Assembly (NCBI GenBank): GCA_900074885.1
Contig: FJUW01000007.1
Coordinates: forward strand, 672,704 to 736,703
Direction: 5' to 3'
Source of the DNA: Rhynchosporium graminicola
Taxonomy: Eukaryota; Ascomycota; Leotiomycetes; Helotiales; Ploettnerulaceae
Length of the DNA: 64,000 bases
Positions 22,874 through 35,334 of this stretch are shown in pieces (the first letter of the stretch is position 1; each line of letters begins with the position of its first letter). Made by a program: the position numbers and the translations under genes. The notes under the pieces are model-generated. The model ran no database searches. It was not told the origin of the DNA and saw only the letters and a list, made by a program, of their open reading frames with translations.

Positions 22874-25764
22874 AGGACGAAAAATAGCAACCAGGGCCGC
22901 AACACTGGAAATACCGTCCCCAAAAACACACAGATCGGAAGGAGAAAAGAGGACGATCATCAGAGTACTACAAGGTTTTCCGAAAATACCTTGCATCCCA
23001 CGTTCCACGTTACAACCACTATACCACACCTCGCTCTCAAAGACCTGCAACCATGACGGTCTAGATTCTACAATCGAAAGAATGCATGCCCGCATGTCAC
23101 CTGCCTCGGCATTTTGAAGCCAATATGCTCCGCTCAGCTGCAGCTATCATCTCGGTCTCGCCTGTTGGCAGATATGCATGCAACCATCACTGCAACCAGT
23201 TACAGAATGTCACAACTCCACCAAAAGCCCAGCCCAGTGGTGGAAATGGAACATCTGGATTCCACGATGCACCACTCGGCTTCAATGATGTCATGGCCTG
23301 ATCTTTATCGCGCGTTTACGATATGGAATCAGTGATTGCAAACAGGAAGGCCGGAAATGACTTCAGCTTTGATTGCACGACTGCACTGCAGTCTGCACAT
23401 ACGGTGCTCTAGAATCTTTTCTCGAGCGGTTATATCATATGCGCTGATAAATTTGGGGTGGTGGAGGCTGAGTGCACCATGGCTGTAATGAGATGAATAC
23501 CGCGAGGAAATTCTCCTTCTGGCCTTTTGGTCGGCAACGACTGGGAAAGATTTACTTTCTCACGCGCAACGACATATCATATGTCCAGCCATGCTTCATA
23601 CTTTTGTTGCTGCTTTTATTCTGTTACTTAGTGAGCGTTGGCTGTGCAGCGTTTTCAGCGTCTCTTATCATCACTGGCTTGTAGTTCTCAAGATCCACGG
23701 ATCAGAGTGTATGTCACCATGTTTTACGACATGGCTCGGGGGTTCAGCTGGCTGTTATCTATCTTTCTCATGTTATTTTACTAGCAATATACCAAAACAA
23801 GTTCATACTTCGATACCAATCATATACGTCCTGTGTCTCTGTGATGAGACTGTGGTGACTGCCCAACTCTGGAAAGGTATTATTCTCTTCTCATAAATGC
23901 TGTCTTTTGGCTTTTCGTATGTGACAAGAACTTCCTCTCAGGTTCAGCTTCCATTCCAGATCTGACTTGAGGTTTCAGATATACCCTCATGCTCTTGCAC
24001 CCACTGCTCCGTCCTCGATCTCGAAGAAGAGGAAGGAAAATATCCTCATCCGTCTAGGCGTCTCTTTGCGTCAGTATAAACCGCCCCTCTTAAGATCAGA
24101 AATTCCCCTCTTCATTCACTTGTGAGACTTGTTCCCTTCTCTTTCTCATCCTCTTTCCCACCATGTCATCCTCAAACATCAACAACTCTTAACTCCACTA
24201 ACTCTGAAATCACATGATCGTCCCAACTCGCCACCACCAAGTAAGTAGCCCGACGTGGATCTTGACCATCAGAGCACTTCCTAGCCGCGTCCATCACCTC
24301 GCCTACCCTACTGTACGGAAGCACCTTGAGATGGCAATCTGCAAATCCCACGTTCTGATCAACTTACCCATCATCATAATTAATGAATAAGGGCGATCGT
24401 CATTCTTGCGAGCGCATATCCTATGACCACTTGATGTGTGTCATAGCTTTGACAGCTCGAGCTCGAGCACCCGAGTTCTGGCTTTTCGGCTGATGTGTTT
24501 AGTGGTGTCCGAATGTGACTCTTCGAAGGAAAGTGACGTGAGACACGACACATGGGTGTGGCTGTTTCAGGAGTTTGTTGTAAGAAGGTAGACTGCGTGA
24601 CATGTGAAAATTGAAGGGTTGCTGCTTGCTTGATTTGGTGAGTTGCTTTTTGGTAAGGTAACATCTAAGCATGGTATGGTCGGTCGTTGATGCAATCATT
24701 AGATTTCAGCCACTTGGTTTGGACTATCCGTAGTCAAATTACTTGAGTATTTCTTTTGCGCTTTGCTGTATTTCCCTTTAGCTACTCCCAAGCTCTGGAT
24801 GCGATGTGTAGTCTCCCCCGGATGAGTCTGAACGGGAAGGTCAAGGTGCATCTCATCGAGGAGATAATAAAACCCGAGATAAGTTTTTCAACCCACTGAA
24901 ATATCCTCTGAAGTCATCAATCATCGAAGCAGGCCACCAATCTCTAAATTGCTCTCTGCATCAAGGTGCAGTAGTCGCTTATCAAAATAGAGATGATGCA
25001 ACAAGCGCATCTTCGCAAATCGTCCCTGCTCTGACCTACTCACTTCAGTGTCAATGTGAATATGAACATGAATATGAATGAGAAAGAAAAGGTTCATGAG
25101 TCACTTCTAGTATTCTAGACAGCTTTCATCATATTTATTCTTGTTCTAGTGAAGGAGGACCATAGGTAGTCAAGGAAGTATTCAAAGAGCTACTAATTAG
25201 CGTATCCGTCAACCGAAGTTATGTCATAAGGAGATTTACCTCCCAGGTCATGACGGATTATTCCTCATCACTTCCCTCACTAGTCACAGCCGGAATCTAA
25301 TCTATCAATCTCCATCCTTCTCCCCACCCCAAACTGCAGAACCAGCAAGATTCAAGACGAGTCTGACAAGCCAAAACAAACACCTCCATCTCCACTCAAC
25401 GGCTATTGCCTCTTATCCTCACCCAAAATTTGCCCTTGTCTTCAATAATGCCTGCCTCAAAACCGCAGACATCAGAATGACGAAATACCATGTAACCATG
25501 CGACGTGCAACAAAAGTCATGTTTTTCTCTACAACGTTTCCATCCATCTCCACATTTCCTTCCAAATTCTGGGAATTTCCCGTGCTTAAGTCTTACTTAC
25601 ACTTACATTGGTGGAGTCTCGGTACCGGCTCGAGATTCTATCAAGGTGTCAGAATACACGTAGTTGAGCGCCTAGACTTGTGGTGTGTAGTTTGGTTTGG
25701 CGTGTAGGTGATGACAAAGGTGAGGATAATTTCGTGAGATAGGGTTCAGGGAAAGGAACCTAGA

Positions 25765-26110
25765 AGAGAGGAGAAGTGAGGGGTAGGAAAAGTACGACAT
25801 GCAACAGAAGAGGAATCAGACAGATAGAAGAGAAGCTGTCGGAATGTGATGCCAAATGCCCAATGGAGTTTTGGAGGGGGTCATCGTTGTGGGTACTGTC
25901 AAAGGAGATGCTTGAGTACTGAGTGTAATGATAAAGATGAATCTAGAGGAAGAGGGGAAATGAGGGGTAGGCCATGTACGATTTGCAACAAGAAGGAGCT
26001 GAGATAGGCAAAACCTCACACCATGATACTAGGAAAAAACCGAACGACAGAAGTTCTCGGGTCTAATGATAAGACGAGTTTAGAGGGGGGGGAAGTGAGG
26101 GGTAGAGATG
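25765..26110. repeat. Three imperfect copies of a GAAGTGAGGGGTAG-containing unit
   Basis: Copies with the core (A/G)A(A/G)TGAGGGGTAG, preceded by AGAG/GGAGG-rich sequence, occur near 25770, 25955 and 26090. The first two continue with a similar GTACGA...GCAACA-AAG tail. Spacing is about 185 and 135 bp, so this is a degenerate dispersed or tandem repeat. Confidence 0.6.
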
Positions 26111-26322
26111 ATACAGAATTACGCATCACAGCAAGATCATGGTCCGGGAGAGGTTTAAAAGGAGGGGACGAGGGGATCTTGTTCGCGACATGTAATGAAA
26201 TGAGACTCTCTCTAAAATTCGAAGATGAGTAGGTACCTGACTATCAAGTTTCGAAGTCGCCATATCTCGAGCCACAACCAGGCGTGCCATGGAGAACTGC
26301 TCGAAAACATGCCTGGTGTCCT

Positions 26323-26374
26323 GCAATTCGACTACATTTGCCTGTATCGCAATTCGACTATATTTGCCTGTATC
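26323..26374. repeat. 26-bp tandem duplication (two copies, one mismatch)
   Basis: GCAATTCGACTA followed by C/T, then ATTTGCCTGTATC, occurs twice head to tail at 26323-26348 and 26349-26374, differing at one C/T. Confidence 0.9.
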
Positions 26375-27906
26375 GCAAATGTCTGCTGCTTCAGGTGATC
26401 TAGTCCAGCTGCCCAGTAAGTTCAATCCTCGAATGTTTATACCGTAATGAATACTCCAAACCCAATCACAGTCAAGCCCAATATTGACCAAAATCCCGCT
26501 TACCTAACCGATCGTGAACTGCCAACACTACTACCTACCATCGCCACCTCGACCGTTAACTGTTTTCCATTGTTGTCCATTTGCCACCGAAACAAAACCT
26601 GCTCCCCGGTGATTCGACATTCGGTCGCAACGCAAGAGGTCAAAAGCAGCAAAAAAAAAGTGTCAACTACCATACTGCGTATAGTTAGTCAAGTCTGATC
26701 AATAGCGCAATAGTCCCGGAGGCACGTCCGGTATGTTCCAGAACGCCACCGCAGAAGACGAATGGGGATAGCCTCATATTCGGAGGTACCTCTCCGATCA
26801 TACCAAAGCACAACTAGCTTCTCTCTAATCCTTAATCAAGAATCAAGAAGGGTAGTGAAGTGACACCCAAGGAAAGTCGGACTCGAGTAGTAACAGTGGA
26901 CTAAAAGCGGTCCACCTCCAAAAAACAAGTTCGGGGCTCACTAGAAGCGAGTCAGAGTGTCAGTGAGTCTCGAGCTCACAGGAAGGGCACTTACGGTTAC
27001 CTCCGTGATGAATTTGGCGAGACTGGTTTTCTGCTACCATTTCTTTGACAAGCGTTTTCCGATTCCCAGGAGAAAATCAGATGGTGTTCCTTGAGGCATC
27101 CTAGAACGCATCGTGATCACTGACTGGTATCAGAACACTAAATGATTTACAGAGAATTACCGCTCGTGACGCCTTCCGGAAGAAGCATAGATGAGCAAAT
27201 CTGCTGGTTGGTGCGAGTACTGATTATACTAAGGGGACGGTGGAAGGTAATGCTTCAAATAATTAAAGACTGTGGGAAGTAAGAAGAAGGTAGAGAAAAT
27301 CCAGGAATGCTCCGCAAACAACCATGTCGAAAACGCATGTGAATTTACTGGCGTTGAGTACTGCAACTTCACATATGGGAGAAAGTCACAGATCAAGTTA
27401 AGCCTAAAATGTCGAAAAAGAATACATTCTGTCAGTCGAACGATTCTCCTCGTAAATGCAAGACCAAACCCCTCGCACTCGCAGTATGAAAAAGACCGAA
27501 CGCCACCTATCAAAACACCGCACTGCACTCGGCAACACATACAACCTTCCCAATACGAAAGGCTCCAACCCATTCGACTTCATCCTCTACTCTACTAGAA
27601 CCTAAATCGGATACACATATATGCAGCGCAGTAGGTAGGTAAAGCAGAAACAAACACAACGAACGCGTCACATTCAAGCCAAAGGGACTTTCTAGTGAAA
27701 TCCTTTTTCCTTCCCAATGCATGTCGCCCACCTCGCCTCGCCTGCCTTCCCAAAGACAGAGAGACAAACCAAACACCACCCATCCCGCCACCGTTGTACA
27801 ACCAAAGCAAAGAGAAATCAGTCCCGCCTAGCATCCATTTGTGCATTCCCAAGCAGAGCCCTTGAACGTTCCATGAGAAACTCCTCCCTGCGACCATGAT
27901 TATGGC

Positions 27907-30300
27907 TTAGTTACGCCGGCGATCACTAGTCCGACTTGAAGTCCCAAAGTCTGGCTCGATGAGCTTTTGCTTTGGCTTACTGCCTTTGACTGCGAACTCT
28001 GCCATGAGCGACAAGTGATCACTTGGATAATGGTAGTTGGGGAACCCAGGAACCGTTTTCATGTATTCAGGATCAACTTGCCCAAGAAGTGAGATGTTCT
28101 CCAGTACGTTAGTTGAATACCAGATATGATCGATGATACCCTTGAAGGTAGGCACGTAATTGGTAAATGGTACAGCGAGAGGACTCTTGTCGAGATTGGT
28201 GTACGCTGATCTCAGAGAAAATGGGTGCTCAATGCCGCCACCTTCTTTGGTAAAGTTTCCGTAAGCTCGACCTAAAAGCTCCGGATGGTCGGGTCTAACA
28301 GCTCCCTTGGCCAGTAACTCGAAAACGCTAGAATCCGGTGTCGAATTTTGATCGGCACATATAACCAAGGGAATAGCAGTCTTGGTTGCATACTCCTTCG
28401 ACGCCTGTGGAGTGGGTTCTGGAGAAGCATCTTGATGCGCATCCTCGTCTGCCAAGGAGTATGTCTTCTTGTCCTTGCAGGCTGGCCAATCCGCGTACTT
28501 CTCAGCTAATCTGCTGACTTCGCCTAATAAGATCGCTGTCTGGATGAGCTTGACGTCTGCATAGGCAGGATCCCAAAATAAATGAGTATTTACAAGGACC
28601 AATCGTGACCCTGTTTGCCTGTTCTCGAAGAATGTCGCAACACCGATGTGATCTCTCGGCATGACTCTGTTGAAGATGTCCTCTTGGTTTTTCTGATTTT
28701 TCATCTCTGGTCGGCTAAGGGCAATAGCTCTGAAGTCAATGAGCTGCTTGTCAAGGAGGATATATTTGTTTGACTTAAAGAAAGTTGCACAACCATCGAC
28801 CGCAGAACGATCTTTCTCTGTGCGCATCGTATGCGCACGCCCTCTGGCAAAGAAGACTCCTTTGTATCCGTCGTACGCAAGTTTCATACTGAAAAACTCT
28901 CCAAAAGTCTCCTGGTCGACTTCTTGTAAGCACACGAAATCTGCATCGCTGTTTCGAATATCTGCAAGAATCTGATCCTTTCGATAGTCCCAGTCCAGAG
29001 CTTGTATCGCACTGTACCCATACATCTTTCGAGTGCATGCTTGGTTGGAAAGAATGTTGAAAGAGTAGACTTTGAACTTTTCTTGATTCGGGTTTCCTTC
29101 GCCTTCTTGCAACTCAACGATCTCACGGGGATTAGGAGGCAGGGGAACTAGGTCGCATTAGCTTTCTCTTATATTGCAAGAATGAGAAGAAGATATCTTA
29201 CTCGGTGTCTGATTTTGGAGATGCAGAATGAGAGAGGGTGTGCCCCGTTCCATTATTTCCTGTTTCAACTCTGCTGCCAGCGGATTGCCTTCGATACCCA
29301 AAACTTCCAAGTTGAACAGGGAACCAAGCTCGTTTGGTAAATTTTGAATCGAATTATCAAATACCAGCAGTTTCTTTAGAAAGACACACATGCCCAGCTC
29401 TGGAGGAAGTTCGGTCAACAGATTGTTGGAAGCATCGAGGTGCTGGAGCGATCGCAAATGACGGATGGAAGCTGGTAATTTGGAAAGCTTGTTGGATGCC
29501 ACGTATAGTTCCCTCAAGAATTCATATCTAAAGATCGGCTCGGCAAGCACTTTCAGTCCCTGACCACTAAGGTCCATGTTGAACCATTCTTGTCGCTGTT
29601 TAGTGACTTGGTTGGACATACGGCCGAGACTATTCTCGGTACTCTCCTGTGCATCTGGGTCTGGTGCAGGTGGGGGGGCCAAGCCTTTGTTCTCCACGGC
29701 CTTGATTCTTGCATAGTGATTGGGAGCTCCTCCCTCTATCATGTGTCCATGTGCCTTTTCGGACTGCTTATGCAATTCCAATTGCTTCGCCCAATGTTCG
29801 GTAATCTGGACTGCCTGACCTCCACGGGTTGTTGCCGAGTGGCCATTTTGGAGAGCATGTGGTGTGAAGCTTGGAGTTGCAGAAGACATGACTCCCGACG
29901 AATAGGTCTGATGATGGCTAGCAATCGCTCCATTGGTCGTATGTGCAGCATGGTCTTGCTGTAGATTGGCATGATGTTGAGGATGATGCTGCTGCTGATT
30001 ATTCTGGTGTTGAAAATTGTTGTACATCATTGGCGGCATCCCCCGCCCTGGTCCTCCATTGACGCGGCCATGCTGCCCTTGCTGATGGCCCTGATTGAAC
30101 ATCCCGTATAGATTTGGCGCAGACGAGTGGGAATCTGGTGACCGAGAAGGAGAAGGTGTATCTGCGTTGAAGACAGATCTATTGTTATTGGGTGGTGTAC
30201 TGTTCCGAATTATCTGCTGTCTTGGATGATGCGGTTGCGCGTGTTGTGGGTAGTAAAAGCTCCCAGCACTCTGCTGTGGGAATCTGTAGGCATCTGCCAT
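27907..30300 (-). CDS. ccr4: Ccr4-type poly(A) 3'-5' exoribonuclease (CCR4-NOT catalytic subunit), 779 aa
   Basis: Exon 1 runs 29202-30300, the intron 29148-29201 (GTAAGA...CCTAG) and exon 2 27907-29147, joined in frame as QTP-I-PLPPNPREIVEL. The N-terminus is Gln/His/Asn-rich and disordered (about residues 1-240). Residues about 255-350 form leucine-rich repeats (LRELYVASNKLSKLP, LRSLQHLDASNNLLTELP), which in the family bind the Caf1/Pop2 subunit. The C-terminal part is an endonuclease/exonuclease/phosphatase fold with its catalytic signatures in order: SFNILS, CLQEVD (metal-binding Glu), NTHLFWDP, ADQNSTPDS and PSDHLSL (terminal Asp-His). The protein is predicted to shorten mRNA poly(A) tails in the cytoplasm. 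The length and the LRR-plus-nuclease order match fungal Ccr4. No defect was seen. Confidence 0.96.
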
Positions 30301-31778
30301 CTAAATCCACCGCGGATAGAGAGGGCAGCGGCGTTGGCTCCAGATCGGGAGCGCAGATCGTAGAGGAGCGTGGAAACCTTGGAGGATTTATGTAGGGGTT
30401 TTGGGGAGCAGAGATCGGATTTTTCTTCGTTGGCACATAGGTCGGCTGAAGATGACTTTCGAGCATCTACTAAGAATGAGGCCTAAAGGATGAGACCGCA
30501 TCCAAGTCTATGCTGCTCTCAGGAATGATGTACGGATGCTAGGTGAGGCCCGTAGAAGCGAGAGAGATGCCGTATCGTGGTCGAGGACAAGGTTCGATCA
30601 ATAGGTATGCTGAGTCGGGAGATGGATATTCGAAATGAGAAGAAGATGAGTAGTGAATATCGACAATCGAGATAGTAGCCAGCTGGATGTTGAGCAAGTA
30701 AGCAAGTGTTGATGCGCAATAGCCAACTTTGGTCGATTAGGAATTGATCTTGCAAAGTCGTGAGCAGTCTCGTACCTTGAGGAGCACGGTATTGGCAGTA
30801 CAATCCTGAATCTGCTCGATTGCGGAATTGCAGAGTAGATGGCTGGTCGTGGTCGTGGTGCTGCTTTCTGGTGACTGTTCGTGGTGGTCACCAGCTGTGA
30901 GCTTCACATCGAGAGCACTGGCGACGTGAGATTTGAGGCTAGACCGAATTGGGGCTCGCGTTGTTGGTCAGGGGGGGTGAACTTCTCGATATAAAAATGC
31001 CATCCGGCATTATCAAAACAATATTCGGATCGGAAATGAAACTTAATTTTACCTTATGTTGCATTTCTCCTGATGTCCATCTCCACGACGGGTGCGCTTG
31101 TGTTAAATATTTCAAGATCAGACCAATTTGGCTGATCAGGACAATTCTGCTTCGCAATAATCCAGTGCATGGTTTGTACTAGCAGTTACTGTCGCTATTT
31201 CTCTTGCTTTATTCACATTCCTTCGATGATTTACTTGAGAGTTAGGAGTATGCTTGAGAAAATATGGACTGATTTTCTGCAGCTCTGAGCTATCACCATT
31301 TCTTGTAGGTCTCAGTTCACGGTCTGTCGATCGAGTTGAGGAAACTGTTTTCATTATTGCTTGTCATCAACAAAAACTCTCATAAAAACGGGGTGTGTCG
31401 TATCCTCTACTGGCAAACTACCAGCTTATCTTGGTTCCCAGGCGTGTCTGGCCCTTGAAATCAAGTATTTGACCTGGCTCTCTAGAACTATCCCATCTAT
31501 ATTTCTCCACATTCTGCATCTTGTTTCAGAAACAGAGAACATCTCTTTCTAGCACCTCATCTAACTTCTCAACACCATATCATGACCGTGGCTTCGGGGC
31601 TAATAGCTTGGAAGTAAGCCACTGAGAAATATGCCTGGGAAAATGCTTTATGTTTAGGTGATATGTTGATCCTGAACCAACTGCAGCCTCTCGAGTACAC
31701 GAAAAGAGTACGAATGCTGCCTGCTGATGAAACTAGCATCCCACCGGTCGTTTTGAAAGCTCGACGTCGAGATTCGGA
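30301..31778. other. Upstream region of ccr4 and 3' flank of the LYR gene
   Basis: The first 500-600 bp above 30300 are probable promoter and 5' leader of ccr4. No other gene is supported. Confidence 0.5.
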
Positions 31779-32291
31779 TCATGTCTTGTTGTATCTTTGG
31801 CGAAGCGCACGATACCTTTTCAGATAGTATCTCATGAAGGATCAGCTAAGTACTGACGTAACTTAAGATCCAATGCCATTTGAGCACATGCAACTTAGAA
31901 AGGGTTTAAAGTCAACTTACAATGCTTCGATTTCTGTGAAGTCTCAGCTCCAAAACTCTAGAAATCAACCAGTTTTATGAATGAGTGCATACCTTTCTTC
32001 AAAAACTCTGCTCTTTTGATTCCCTGACGAATACCTTCTTCGTCGGTCAAGGATGCATTGCTGATGAAAGCCTTGTGTAGCTTTGGGCGGAAGTAGTCGA
32101 ATCCCAAAGGATAGCCTCGACCAAGATTCAGAAGCTCTACTCTGTAGTTAGTATTACGGAAAAGGCATCAAGATATTAAAAGACGCTCAAGTTCTGGGAG
32201 AAGATCACTTATTGTTGCGCCACAGGTTGTTCCTCGTACCTTTGTAAATAGTGATGACTTCCTTTCGCAGAGCTGAGTTTGGGACCGGCAT
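31779..32291 (-). CDS. LYR-motif protein of LYRM5/ETFRF1 type, 86 aa, four exons
   Basis: Too fragmented for simple frame finding. Exons are 32240-32291, 31993-32136, 31921-31933 (13 nt) and 31779-31830, with introns GTACGA...GTAG, GTATGC...ACAG and GTAAGT...TGAG. The total of 261 nt gives 86 aa. The family pattern is complete: an N-terminal [13 protein letters not shown] helix carrying the LYR-like motif, then [19 protein letters not shown], a middle D-E-E-G-I-R-Q-G-I segment, and the C-terminal [18 protein letters not shown] typical of the ETF regulatory factor branch. Family members are small mitochondrial proteins. The mammalian one regulates electron-transfer flavoprotein by displacing FAD, and others serve Fe-S or complex assembly. 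The gene is divergent from the thioesterase gene, with start codons 325 bp apart. The splice model is mine; the family match and exact length make it strong. Confidence 0.85.
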
Positions 32292-32616
32292 ATTTTCCTT
32301 CCTTGGATTCCTTGGAAGATCGACTGAGTAATTATCTCAGTGTCAAGGTCGCCCTGTATAAGAAGCTCTTTACAACATCTATCGAACTGCTCTGAGATAG
32401 AGTTAGCTCTATGACGATGCAAAACAGCTCTTGCTCTTACCCCACGATCTGCCCCTGTCTCTCCACTTCAAGCCCCACTTCATTCCTTGCGGCCGCTTTG
32501 GTCCGAGATGTAGAGCTCCAGAGCTCCAGCTCCCCTCCAAACATCATTATATCCTTCTCTACCCAAGGACACTTTCCCATCGCACAAGTACAACATTTCC
32601 TATATCCAGACTTACA
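32292..32616. promoter_or_regulatory. 325-bp bidirectional promoter between LYR and thioesterase genes
   Basis: The two start codons (32291 on -, 32617 on +) face away from each other across this interval. It is CT-rich towards the thioesterase side. I see no clear TATA box. Confidence 0.7.
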
Positions 32617-33708
32617 ATGAAGGTTAGACTCCAACCTCGACCCCATGCGCTCCAATGCCTCCTTCCAGCTTTGAAGCAGCATGTACGCCCATTGTCTCTC
32701 TCCATCCCTCGGTCCTCGAATTCTTCCTCAACACCTCCTACCTCGGCACCGAGTACCAACAATGCACGATGGCTCTCGAATATCAAAGCTCGAATTGGGA
32801 AATGTATTATGTTTGGAATGTCAGAGAAGCAAACCCAAGAAGCTGCTACAGTAGTGAAAGCTATAGGAGAGGAATGGCGTGCTCTGGTTTCTGGAAGAGA
32901 GGGCTTCTTGGTTGGTAGGAAGAGAGCTGGGCTTTTGAGACATAGTGTTGTATGGGGTGAAATGGATAGAATGGTACATTGAACCTCCCCTGAAGCCATT
33001 TTAAGGAGAAATGAAAAGTTTATGATCAAAGCTGATCATAAATGGTGTTTTAGGAACATGTTAATAATGTCATGTACATAAGGTATGCGGAATCTGCCAG
33101 GGTCAATTGGGCGTACAATTACGCCGTACACATTGATCCTGAGCATGGAAAGGAGTGGATGGAGACTGTGACGCCGAACGGATTTGGCATGATTCTGAAA
33201 TCCATGAAGACGGACTATAAATTTGTAAAGTCACCCAGCCCACAATGGCTGTTTTATATGTACTGATTGACATAGCCAATGACCTGGCCCGATCACATAT
33301 CTGTCTTTCACAAGTTATCTCATTTACCCACGGCTTCCGATTCGTCGTTCGTTTTGGATGTTATGATTCTATCTGAGCTGCATCAGAGACCGGCTGCTAG
33401 ATGTGTTGAGGATATTGCGGTTTACGATTATCTGAAGAAGCAGAAAGCGACAATCAGACCATTTATGCTGAAGGCTTTTGAGCAGACTTGGGCTGAGCAG
33501 GAAGTAGGTTTTCGACCACGGAGCATAAGTATTGCCTTGGCTTTCTGTGCTTTGTCTGCAGCGTGCATGATGTAATACTGACTATGGACAGGCCGAAAAA
33601 GTAAGAGTTGAGAAGATGATAAAGGAAATAGAAAACACAGTGAAGACCATCGAAAAAGCCACTTGGGACAGAGAAGGTGCCGTTGAGGAGTTCGGTGGAA
33701 GAAGTTAG
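32617..33708 (+). CDS. Mitochondrial-type acyl-CoA thioesterase-like (hotdog fold) protein, 290 aa
   Basis: Four exons, all phase 0: 32617-32973, 33054-33224, 33276-33503 and 33592-33708, giving 290 aa. The ATG at 32617 is preferred because it opens a basic, Ser/Pro-rich, acid-poor N-terminus of mitochondrial-targeting type (residues about 1-45). The hotdog domain covers residues about 95-235, with the signature V-V-W-G-E-M-D-R-M followed across intron 1 by H-V-N-N-V-M-Y-I-R-Y-A-E-S-A-R-V-N-W. This resembles fungal 4HBT-like thioesterase/MIOREX-type mitochondrial proteins. The C-terminus (about 250-290) is a charged helix. Expected activity is thioester hydrolysis on acyl-CoA, but this family branch is poorly characterised and a non-enzymatic mitochondrial role is possible. 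It shares a promoter region with the LYR gene. Confidence 0.85.
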
Positions 33709-34049
33709 GAACTTCCGAAGTCGTGATATGAGAGATACTGGATGAGGCTGATTGCTTCTGACCCAGGGTACGTCAAGGTATTCTTGGCAGTCGTCTCCAA
33801 ACTGAAATATCCCTCCGTTGAGACTCCGGCACTGCTACTTGAATTTCATGCAGAACTCGCTTGTCACAACTCAAGATCACAGAACATCTCTCCATCAGTT
33901 TAGCGGGATACATTTTCCGGTTGGAAATACTCATCACCGACATTATTCACAATACTAGCTAACTTCGAGAAAGAGCAAAGCAGAAGATAAAAGAAGAAAG
34001 CAGACCACAACCGATGCCTAAGAAACGGCAGCAAAGAACCCAGTTTGGC

Positions 34050-35334
34050 GCTGTTTGTTATTACTTGTCACTGCAGAAATGGAAACATAGTATAAGTACT
34101 ATATAACCAGCCGCTGACTTCAGGCCCACTATACCCGTCTCAAGCCGACATTCTCGAACGCTGATTGTGAAACATTGCCTTGACGCAGTATCGCCAGGTA
34201 CTGAGATGGACTTATGTCCTGGAGGTGGCTGGTTGTTATATTTAGTCTCTTCTATCGCACCAGTATCGAAGGCACCTTCAAATCACATCCAAGATTCAGC
34301 GATAGCTATCTCATGGAGCTCATCGACAGAGGCAACATCAGCCCGACAAGTTGTGACTTAGCCAGTGAAGGTAAAACTGCCCACCACCCGAAGAAATATG
34401 CAAGGCGCCATATCACTTCCCATGTTCGGAAACAAGAGCTCAAGCATACACGTATTGCCCTTCACCGAAAAGAATTAAAGATGGTGCAGATTCGCTTGAG
34501 GTAATGATAGGGCCTTTCCTTCCTCCGAAGGCGGTGTCTAGGAACTTCTTGGAGACGGGAACTATAGATGCCAGACTCACCCGCTCCTGAGTTTGAGACC
34601 ATGCAGACTATCTTCCTAATGATGATTCAATATAACTCCTTCCTCTCGGCTCTTGCCAAACCAGTTTCATGAAAAAGATAGTTGGAATTTGATGAGGATA
34701 TCCAGTATAAATGGATGAGGGTACAGATCACATGATTTGAGTGCGAGTCAAACAGGAATGTGACCAGTAGTACTGTGCTTACTGGCTCGTAGCACAGTCC
34801 GATTCCCCGATGTCTGGCACACATAGACATTCAACCACTGTCTCCCGCTGGCCATGTACTCTCGGGACGCAGAACTTCAGAACGCGATTCTATTGCATCG
34901 TTTGTCAGCGATATAGGTACAACACGTGGCAGGCAAATAAAATCGAAGGATTAACGGCAGGAACATTACATGCCGCGACAAACGTAGCTGGTTCAATTAT
35001 GCCAATTATAGCAAGTCCAGGAAAACGAAATATCAAAATTCGAGCATGTGCGTTAAAGAGATAGAGAGTATCGCGATGCTTCAACTCGAGTAGTGTCTCA
35101 GTCACCGCCAAATGCATGATATTTGGTCCGTAGGCTGGAAATATTGACTCATGGGTGGATGAAACGCGCGGTGAGCTGATGATCAAGCGAGTTGTTGCCT
35201 TGTTTGTTTGGAATCATTTGCTGTCTGTCATTTATCACAGGTGTCGAGATTTCTGATAGGATACCACTGTTTGTCAGGTTGGGTAACTTGGCCGGTATCT
35301 TCGGCTTTTGCTTCGAAGGGAGGATTTGTATCAT
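34050..35334 (-). pseudogene. Probable decayed gene, family unknown
   Basis: Reading the minus strand, several long coding-like segments follow each other but in shifting frames and with stops. They lie at 35149-35334, then 34905-35186 (HESIFPAYGPNIMHLAVTE; hydrophobic IFRFPGLAIIGIIEPATFVA), then about 34080-34350 (DVASVDELHEIAIAESWM, a TGA, then FEGAFDTGAIEETKYNNQPP, ending in a hydrophobic tail). I cannot connect them by splice sites. The hydrophobic segments suggest a membrane protein. It could also be a real gene with unusual introns. Confidence 0.3.

Larger units (their letters stand above)
22874..27906. other. 5 kb gene-poor stretch with imperfect repeats
   Basis: No gene is supported. 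A transcript-like signature lies at 24070-24240: GTATAAA near 24076, a CT-rich leader and an ATG in a CACCATGTC context at 24163. That ATG opens only an 8-codon frame, so it could be a non-coding or peptide transcript. Imperfect repeats at 25.7-26.1 kb and a 26-bp duplication at 26.3 kb are listed separately. The part next to 27907 is the 3' UTR of ccr4. Confidence 0.5.
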
